Positions 15,337 through 20,737 of a stretch of 20,737 bases of DNA are shown in pieces (position 1 is the first letter of the stretch; the number at the start of each line of letters is the position of its first letter). The position numbers and the translations under genes were made by a program. Under the pieces are notes generated by a model. That model did no database searches, was not told the DNA's origin, and saw only the letters and a list, made by a program, of their open reading frames with translations. This stretch comes from Gp13-AA77 sp036521995 (GTDB taxonomy: Bacteria; Acidobacteriota; Terriglobia; UBA7540): the NCBI GenBank assembly GCA_036521995.1, contig DATDGR010000326.1:1-20737 (forward strand), written 5' to 3'.

Positions 15337-15885
15337 GTGATCAGAGGCGGCCTTGTTCGTCGGGGCCTCCCATACTGGTTGATCGGCTGGTCCCCCAGCA
15401 CCTACCGAAACTCGCTGTGCGTCTTCCCTGCCGCTCTCCTGCTTATCCCGTTAATTGGCGGCTCACCGGTAAAGAACAAAGCGTGTCCTGAACTGAATGA
15501 CCCTGAAGCGCTCCGCGCGGTGAGGACGGTCTGTCTAGACACCAGTAATTTGAGGACGGAGGTGGCTTCTGCGGTCAGTGCGTTTGCAGGCGAACAAGAC
15601 CAACCTGGCCGGCCACTCAACCAGATAAACTGGGAACTCACAGACGAGTGTGCCACGGCTGACGCGGTCATCAGAGTGTACTTCGTGCCTAGCGAGTTCC
15701 ACGTAGCAGGGGAGAACGAGGGTTGGAGCGAGTCAGCGACCCAGGTCGTGCTGCTTGTGTATGATCGGGCGTCCATAAGGCTGCTTTATCGCACCGAGGT
15801 CCATGTCGCGGGGAAAAAGCCAGCAGTTCTGCTGAAACGTCCCTTCTCAAGGCTGGTTAAGGACATGAACGAACTCGCTCATTGA
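15337..15885 (+). CDS. Small secreted protein of unknown function
   Basis: The frame is open from ATG 15235, but the first 34 residues of that version look uncoding. I prefer GTG at 15337, preceded by an AAAGG, giving 182 residues. A hydrophobic stretch CVFPAALLLIPLIGG about 27 residues in is probably a signal or membrane anchor. The mature part has ALRAVRTVCLDTSN, TADAVIRVYFVP and VVLLVYDRASIRLLYRTE, then a C-terminal helix LLKRPFSRLVKDMNEL. This alternating pattern (a V.LDTS..R strand, ADAVIRV strand, LVYD strand, terminal amphipathic helix) resembles small exported proteins common in Acidobacteriota for which no function is known. It is followed by another secreted protein about 115 bp on. 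I cannot name a domain. Confidence 0.55.
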   Translation: MIRGGLVRRGLPYWLIGWSPSTYRNSLCVFPAALLLIPLIGGSPVKNKACPELNDPEALRAVRTVCLDTSNLRTEVASAVSAFAGEQDQPGRPLNQINWELTDECATADAVIRVYFVPSEFHVAGENEGWSESATQVVLLVYDRASIRLLYRTEVHVAGKKPAVLLKRPFSRLVKDMNELAH

Positions 15886-15999
15886 AAGCGATTGCGGAAT
15901 CGCCGTCCGCGTGAACTGACGGTCGATCGTCCGAACGGTGCTCAGATGCGGCGGAAGATAAGCACAACGAGGCTTGGTTGTCACAGGATCAGGGGTTCT

Positions 16000-16956
16000 A
16001 TGATTCGCGCTGGGATAACTGCCGCGGTCTTAATCGCATTGACAGTCGTGCTTGAAAATGGGGCAGTGGGCGCGCGGGCGAGTGGGTCCATGCCACGCCA
16101 ACTTTTGGATACCAGCGGACAGGATTTTTATCAGAACGCCTTCACGCTCATCGATCTGCCTCCGAAAGACTTACCGCATGCCCTGCCAGAGCTTTCCGGA
16201 CTACAGCCGGCGGCCAACCAGGAGGGACTGCCGCGCCTCTTGGGCGAAGTCGCCAGGAACGTCCAACACACCTATCAGGGGTTGACAACAATCGTTGCAG
16301 ACGAGCAGGTCAGACATGCGCTTTGCGATCTTCGAGGTGAGATCAAGACAACCGGACGCCAGGAGTTCCGATATATGTTAATCGCCCACCACGAGGTGGG
16401 TGAGGAGCAAATTGAAGAGTACCGAGCGGGTCTTGATGGGAATCCAGCGCAAGCTAACGAGTTGAAGGACGTTGCTACAGAGGGCTTCGCGTCTCTGTGG
16501 GCGATTTTCTATCCGGCGAACCTTACCGGGTCGAGATTCCGATATCTCGGGCTACAAACAGTCAGTGAGCACACCACGAACGTCATTGGTTTCGCAGAAA
16601 AGCCTGACTGGGCACAGGTAAGGGGCCTGGAGCATGTTGGACCGGAGGGTCAGGCCGTCGTCGTGTTGTACCAAGGGGTGGTATGGTGCGACGCAGCAAC
16701 AAAGAAGATACTGAAAATGCGGGCAGATCTCTTGAAGCCCCGGCTGGACGTCAAACTCGAATTACTGACCATCGAGATTAATTTCGACGAGGTTCATTTT
16801 TCAGACGCCGCTCATACAACAGCGTGGGTTCCCGAGGAGGTTGCTGTGACCACCGTGTGGAACGGCCAGGTCATTCGCGACGAACATCTCTACTCAAATT
16901 ACGCGCTCCCTGAAGCAAGCCACAAAGTCTTAGCCTCACCAAAAACGAAACGCTAA
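16000..16956 (+). CDS. Secreted protein of unknown function, acidobacterial LolA-like style
   Basis: The frame opens with TTG at 15892, but ATG at 16000 is preferred because AGGGG lies just upstream and the product then starts with a clean signal peptide (MIRAGITAAVLIALTVVL..GARA). That gives 318 residues. The C-terminal half has FRYLGLQTVSEHTTNVIGFA, GVVWCDAATKKILKMRADLL, TIEINFDEVHF and WVPEEVAVTTVWNGQVIRDEHLYSNY. This is a beta-rich pattern in which a value is said to be 'known by' a recoverable quantity, as seen in many exported acidobacterial proteins whose sheet may resemble the LolA/outer-membrane lipoprotein-sorting fold. That fold is inference only. No catalytic motif is evident. It follows the previous secreted protein in the same direction and may share its transcript. 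Confidence 0.6.
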   Translation: MIRAGITAAVLIALTVVLENGAVGARASGSMPRQLLDTSGQDFYQNAFTLIDLPPKDLPHALPELSGLQPAANQEGLPRLLGEVARNVQHTYQGLTTIVADEQVRHALCDLRGEIKTTGRQEFRYMLIAHHEVGEEQIEEYRAGLDGNPAQANELKDVATEGFASLWAIFYPANLTGSRFRYLGLQTVSEHTTNVIGFAEKPDWAQVRGLEHVGPEGQAVVVLYQGVVWCDAATKKILKMRADLLKPRLDVKLELLTIEINFDEVHFSDAAHTTAWVPEEVAVTTVWNGQVIRDEHLYSNYALPEASHKVLASPKTKR

Positions 16957-17322
16957 CATCCAACTAAGACAAAATGATGAGAGAGCCTAACGAGAAGGCC
17001 TTACTCGCTTGGCCGATTCGCTGCCTCACGCCGACAGTCCGGTAATGAGCCCGCCCACGGAACCGGAATCCGGGTGTCATGTCTGAGAAGCTGGTGTACG
17101 AGGTGCGGATTTCTAGATCTAGAAAAGCCGTCGCCTAGCCACCTCTCAACGGCAGAAACGCAGAATGCAGCGGTGACAATCTTAGATTGGTGATCGGTTC
17201 CGCAGGCAAATCCCGCGGATGATTTCGTGAACGAACTTCGGAGACATGATACGAGTACCCGTCGTCTGGAATCAGGTTCGGAACTGTCCTAAGCTGAGAT
17301 CTGGTGCAGGGTTGACAAGACC
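16957..17322. other. Intergenic region before truA
   Basis: These 366 bp contain no gene that I can support. The notable element is the perfect 16-bp palindrome at 17110-17125. A 19-codon frame starting ATG 17079 overlaps the palindrome but has no ribosome-binding site or recognisable product. No convincing promoter for truA was found; TTGACA at 17312-17317 is too close to the start codon to serve as its -35. Confidence 0.5.
17110..17125. repeat. Perfect 16-bp palindrome TTTCTAGATCTAGAAA
   Basis: The sequence is identical to its reverse complement over 16 bases and is flanked by non-complementary A residues. It lies about 200 bp upstream of truA. It may be an operator for a dimeric regulator or a remnant insertion target; the sequence alone does not decide. 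Confidence 0.6.
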
Positions 17323-18246
17323 GTGACGGAGCCAACCAATTCGCTCTCACGCCGTAACATCCGCCTGCTTGTGGCCTATGACGGCACTGGGTTTCACGGC
17401 TGGCAGCGCCAGCCCTTACTTTCCACCGTCCAGGCATGCCTCGAGGACGCGATTGGGGGAATCGTGAGCGAGCCCGTCAAGCTCTACGGCTCGGGCCGCA
17501 CAGACGCTGGCGTCCACGCGCTCGGCCAGGTGGCGAACTTCGCGACGTCGTGCCGCATACCCTGCGCCAACCTCGTCCGGGCCTTGAATGACGGACTTCC
17601 GTCCGAGGTGCGGGTGCGGGAGGCCGATGAGGTCCGGCTCGACTTCCACGCCCGCTACGCCGCCCGCGCCAAGACTTATCGTTACCGGATCCTGCTGGCT
17701 GACTTCTGCTCGCCGTTCCTTTGGCGCTTCGTCTGGCACTACCCTTACGCGCTCGACCGCCGACGCATGGCAGACGCCGCGCGACTGCTCGCCGGGACTC
17801 ATGACTTCACCTCCTTCGCCGCCTCCAGCGCGCCCGAAGAAGATGATGCCGCCCAGCCCAAGACGGGGCTCAGGGCCCTGTCCCAGGGCAAAGAGCCTGT
17901 CCCGGGCGCAGCGAAGAGGTGGCCCCAAGGGCCGTCTTCAGGGCGGGAACATAGGGAGTCCGCAGGTGCAGGACCTTCACTTGAGGGCGAGGGGAAATCT
18001 ATGGTGCGCACGGTGTTCGCTTCCAGACTGCTTTGGCGCGAGCGAACTCGAATCCTAACCTATGAAGTTCGCGGCAACGGATTCCTGCACCACATGGTTC
18101 GAAACATTATGGGTACGCTGGTGGAGGTCGGACGTAGAAAGGTGCGGCCGGGCAACGTGATTCAAATTCTGGAAGCCCGCGACCGGTCGCTAGCAGGTCC
18201 AACCGCCCCGGCGCAGGGCCTCTGCTTGGTTCGCGTGGAGTATTGA
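17323..18246 (+). CDS. truA: tRNA pseudouridine(38-40) synthase TruA with an internal insertion
   Basis: This 307-residue protein is longer than the usual 245-270. It has RLLVAYDGTGFHGWQRQ (14-30), YGSGRTDAGVHALGQV with the catalytic Asp61, LDFHARYAARAKTYRYRI (106-123), HDFTSFAAS (160-168) and GNGFLHHMVRNIMGTLVEVGR, the standard TruA motifs in order. TruA isomerises uridines 38-40 of the anticodon arm of several tRNAs. The start is GTG 17323; no ATG fits, and the ribosome-binding site is weak. Between FAAS and MVRTV, where TruA normally has about ten residues, there are about 55, rich in Gly, Pro, Arg and Ser (roughly 173-226). Part of this is encoded by a near-palindromic DNA element that keeps the frame. 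The catalytic core is intact, so the enzyme is probably functional with an exposed loop. Confidence 0.9.
   Translation: MTEPTNSLSRRNIRLLVAYDGTGFHGWQRQPLLSTVQACLEDAIGGIVSEPVKLYGSGRTDAGVHALGQVANFATSCRIPCANLVRALNDGLPSEVRVREADEVRLDFHARYAARAKTYRYRILLADFCSPFLWRFVWHYPYALDRRRMADAARLLAGTHDFTSFAASSAPEEDDAAQPKTGLRALSQGKEPVPGAAKRWPQGPSSGREHRESAGAGPSLEGEGKSMVRTVFASRLLWRERTRILTYEVRGNGFLHHMVRNIMGTLVEVGRRKVRPGNVIQILEARDRSLAGPTAPAQGLCLVRVEY
17856..17944. repeat. REP-like imperfect palindrome inside truA
   Basis: The left arm 17856-17877 (GCCCAAGACGG...GGGCC) and the right arm 17921-17944 (GGCCCC...CCGTCTTCAGGGC) are inverse copies pairing at 18 of 22 positions with a two-base bulge. The loop holds GCCCTGTCCCAGGGC-type smaller palindromes and a related GCCTGTCCCGGGC. 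It coincides with extra residues about 178-208 of TruA. The shape resembles REP/BIME-type elements. Confidence 0.6.
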
Positions 18247-18343
18247 GTGCCGGTCCTGACGATTCGCCGCAGGAAAGTACTTCGGCCGTCCCGCACGGTC
18301 AGGCCACGACGAGGCCGGGCTTGCGCTTCTGGCTTGGCGTCGA

Positions 18344-19488
18344 TTACTTGAAGGCGTGGGAAAGAGCATCGATGGAAGTGATGAACTGGACGCCGAAAAC
18401 GTTATCGTGAATTTGCGGGGCACCTTCGAGCGGCGCCCACTCGTAGCCAACCTTCAGCAACTCAAAGCGATTGGGCCGAAAACCCAAGGTGACTTCATAG
18501 GCTTGGCGGTCGAGCAGGAAACCGGAAGCCTGTTTATTGTTCTCCTGGTAGTTCACGCGGACAGCGGAATACCAGCGCGGGCTGATGATCCGCTTCAGCT
18601 CGGCGTAGCCAAAGTTGCACGCCGGAGCGCTCGAGGGTGGAAAATGGAACACAAAGTGCTGCCATTCCCCGTCCGCGTTCCAGTGCCCCCGCGCCCACTG
18701 GGCGTCAATGCCCAGACCGCTTCCCGGGAAGTCGCGGACCGTTGAACCCGGCGGCAGGAGAGGCTTCATGGAATCGTTGAGCCACGCACCGTCATAGGCA
18801 GACACCCCTACGCGGAATCCCTGCCGAATGGTATAGCCCCCACCGGCGGTCCACTGTGCGTGCTGACCAGATTCCAGAATACCTCGCGGATTATAAGGAG
18901 AGCCGTTCGTGAGCTGAAACCGGGCGTCGAAATGATGCAAGGCGAAGTCGACCTCCGCGGCGGGCAGACCGTAAAGAGTCACCGGCGTCAGACCGTAGGG
19001 TTCGGCGCCCGGGCGCGGTCGCAGCGCCAGGTAGGTATACGGCAGCGGCTGGTCGATCAGAGGGTTCTCCATGTCATCGTAACGGGGAGGAAAAGCGCCA
19101 AACGCCGATGACAACTGGCCGATCTTGAAGTCCACGGAGGTCTTTCCCCAAGAGCGCGCGTAGCCCAGGAACCCTTGCAGCATCTGGGTATGATATTGCG
19201 GTCGGCGCTGTAAGCATCGTCGTAAAAGAAAGGTGTGGAGCGCACCTGGACAGCCGAGTAGAAGTACCAGTGCGAGCCCAGTTTCAATTGGGGCTTAATT
19301 ACCACCCGGAATCCCGGGAACAAAGATGGGGCGGACGGGTCATCGCTCTGGGCACGACCCGTATCCAGGACGCCGCCGGTGACCGTGAGGGGTACGGTGA
19401 CTCCCACCTCAGCTTCCTGGGCGGCGAGCTCAACGCACGAGCCCAGGGCCAGAACGAGCAGAAGAAGGATGTACTTGCGGTTGCGCAT
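18344..19488 (-). pseudogene. Outer-membrane beta-barrel (porin-like) gene with a one-base frameshift
   Basis: Two overlapping minus-strand frames make one gene. The upstream part starts at ATG 19488 (AGGTTAAG before it) with a signal peptide (KYILLLLVLALGSCVELAAQ) and barrel strands (GSHWYFYSAVQVRSTPFFYDDAYSADRN). The downstream part resumes with YHTQMLQGFLGYARSWGK, KIGQLSSAFGAFPPRYDDMENPLID, GGGYTIRQGFRVGVSAYDG and FRPNRFELLKVGYEW, ending at 18344. The break lies near 19190-19215 and equals one missing base. Unbroken, the product would be about 380 residues. It resembles porin-like barrels common in Acidobacteriota; no substrate can be named. It is convergent with truA (97-bp gap). Either the gene is inactivated or this is a sequencing or assembly error; both fragments keep good barrel patterns, so decay must be recent if real. 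Confidence 0.7.
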
Positions 19489-19497
19489 ATTCTTAAC

Positions 19498-19636
19498 CTA
19501 ACTCTGGACGGCACACACCATGGTCATGTCGGTGGCGTTGCAGGTGGGCATGGCGGCGTACGCGCTGGCCGGAACACCGAAGCGGGCGGTGAAATGAAAG
19601 CGGCTGCCACGACCTAGACCATAGTTCTGTAAGTAA
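19498..19636 (-). pseudogene. Possible truncated 3' end of a gene cut by the IS630 element
   Basis: Between the transposase stop and the porin start, a minus-strand frame reads NYGLGRGSRFHFTARFGVPA and on to a stop at 19498-19500, nine bases before the porin ATG. The tight spacing suggests the tail of an upstream operon gene whose body was removed or displaced by the insertion element. The product is not recognised, and the frame could be fortuitous. Confidence 0.3.
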
Positions 19637-20737
19637 CTAGTCAATCGTGACCTCGTCCATCTTGTATGTCCATCGGAAAACGACGGGGTCAGCGTTGACC
19701 TGATCAAAATACTGATGGATGCGTTGAACCAATTCTTCTTTGGTGGCTACCCGGACGCCGCGCAGCATGCTTCGCGCCATTTTACTGAACAGGGTCTCCA
19801 CCAGGTTAAGCCAGGAACCATGCGTCGGCGTGAAGGCAAATCGGAAGCGCCCGGGTACCGTCTGCAGGTACGCTTGCGTTTCGCGAGAGATGTGAGCCGA
19901 ATGATTATCCAGCAACAAGCGAATCGGAGTCCCCGCGGGATAGCGCGCATCCAGCTTCTGCAGAAAGGCAATGAAGTCGCTGCTTTTGTGAGTCTCGCGC
20001 ACGATTTCGACCACCTGGCCACTGTGCAGGTCCAAACCCGCCAGCAGCGATACCGTGCCCAGTCGCTCGTACTCATAGTCGCGCGTGGGGCTGGGATGCT
20101 GCCCGGGCACCGGCGGAAGGTCCGGGCTCTTCGGGGCCAAGGCCTGCACACCCGGCTTCTCGTCGTAGGAAATGGTAATCAGGGGTGCCTCGCGCAACTC
20201 CCCTCGCAGCAATCCCTCGTTGATAATCGCAACTTCCTTATAGACGTGCAGCACGGCGGCCATCTTAGCTTCGAAGTCGGGATCGCGGCGCTCCACATAG
20301 TAGCGGATTTTGTGAGGGCGAAGTTCCGCCTGGGTCAGAATCTTGTGCAGTTTGGAGCGACTCAAGCGGCGCAGTTCCGGGTAACCGGCAGCCTCGCAGC
20401 GCTGGCGAAGGTGTTGGGTCAGCAGGCCATAGGTCCACAGTTCGTAGGAGTAACCCAACTCCTTGGGCTTTTGACAAGCACAGTGCAGCACCCAAGTGGT
20501 CGCTTCATCCCGAAGGCGACGCGGTCGGCCGCTGCGGGGCAACTCACCCAAGGCTGCCTTCCAGCCGAAGCGCAGACACTTGTTGACACACAACACCACG
20601 GTGTTGCGATTCACCCTATGGGCGCGCGCCATGGCTTGATCGCTCATTTCCCCCGAAGCCGCATCCAGCAGAATGCCGGCTCGCACCGTGCGCCGTCTTT
20701 GCTCGCTGCGAGCCTTGCGGATCGCTTGCAGCGTTGC
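19637..20737 (-). CDS. IS630-family transposase (start beyond the right edge)
   Basis: The frame is open to the window edge: upstream of the internal GTG at 20686 it reads ATLQAIRKARSEQRRRTVRA, as IS630 transposases do before their helix-turn-helix, so the true start lies outside. Counting from that GTG, the N-terminal helix-turn-helix (DQAMARAHRVNRNTVVLCVN) is followed by GELPRSGRPRRL, then the DDE catalytic domain: ISYDEKPGVQA (Asp175), RLLLDNHSAH (Asp260) and THGSWLNLVETLFSKMAR (Glu297). All three acidic residues are present and there is no frameshift, so the element may be active. The left end should lie shortly after the stop, around 19615-19636, where several TA dinucleotides (the IS630 target) occur; the inverted repeats cannot be compared because the other end is missing. 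Confidence 0.9.
   Translation of the reverse strand, partial: ATLQAIRKARSEQRRRTVRAGILLDAASGEMSDQAMARAHRVNRNTVVLCVNKCLRFGWKAALGELPRSGRPRRLRDEATTWVLHCACQKPKELGYSYELWTYGLLTQHLRQRCEAAGYPELRRLSRSKLHKILTQAELRPHKIRYYVERRDPDFEAKMAAVLHVYKEVAIINEGLLRGELREAPLITISYDEKPGVQALAPKSPDLPPVPGQHPSPTRDYEYERLGTVSLLAGLDLHSGQVVEIVRETHKSSDFIAFLQKLDARYPAGTPIRLLLDNHSAHISRETQAYLQTVPGRFRFAFTPTHGSWLNLVETLFSKMARSMLRGVRVATKEELVQRIHQYFDQVNADPVVFRWTYKMDEVTID
20684..20737 (-). mobile_element. IS630 element continues past the right edge
   Basis: The first codons of the transposase and the distal inverted repeat are outside the window, so the element is only partly seen here. Its visible part extends from about 19620 to the window end. 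Confidence 0.6.

Noticed and set aside
17079..17138. 19-codon frame upstream of truA
   Set aside because: No ribosome-binding site, and it simply spans the palindrome.
17225..17260. Fifth copy of the 54-bp repeat near ACATGATACG and GAACGAAC
   Set aside because: Only a shared 10-mer and a GAACGAA-type word in the wrong order; too short to exceed chance.

Overview
The window looks like a chromosomal segment of a GC-rich, Gram-negative soil-type bacterium, most likely an acidobacterium. The basis is a 1,139-residue Oar-like TonB-dependent receptor with an N-terminal carboxypeptidase-regulatory domain, a very large secreted PIG-L/LmbE deacetylase, secreted proteins of types common in that phylum, and scattered IS debris. 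The assignment is inference from protein style; no rRNA or marker tree is available here.

Left edge (1-627): the N-terminal third of a ferrochelatase runs off the window on the minus strand. It is preceded by a decayed C-terminal scrap of a GMC oxidoreductase.

Core (628-14765): a myo-inositol catabolic locus. On the minus strand, in transcription order, lie a TonB-dependent outer-membrane receptor, iolD (ring-opening hydrolase), iolB (5-deoxyglucuronate isomerase), a Gfo/Idh/MocA dehydrogenase in the iolG position, a 550-bp spacer with an unusual four-copy repeat, an iolE-like inosose dehydratase, and a LacD-type class I aldolase that probably replaces iolJ. Divergently, on the plus strand, lie iolC (kinase) and a secreted PIG-L deacetylase whose start overlaps the iolC stop (ATGA). 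Together they would carry inositol through inosose, diketo-inositol, 5-deoxyglucuronate, 2-deoxy-5-ketogluconate and its 6-phosphate to triose products. No iolA, inner-membrane transporter or regulator gene is visible. The divergent 347-bp intergenic region holds a LacI-type palindrome, a sigma70-like promoter and a strong ribosome-binding site.

Right part (14766-20737): an accessory or degraded zone. It holds the C-terminal remnant of an IS1380-type transposase, two secreted proteins of unknown function, truA (with an in-frame palindromic insertion), a convergent outer-membrane beta-barrel gene broken by a one-base frameshift, a short truncated coding tail, and an IS630-family transposase that continues past the right edge.

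The most interesting points are the physical coupling of a PIG-L/MshB-type enzyme (a family that acts on GlcNAc-inositol compounds) to inositol catabolism, the four-copy repeat in a probable long leader of iolE, and the palindromic element read through in truA.
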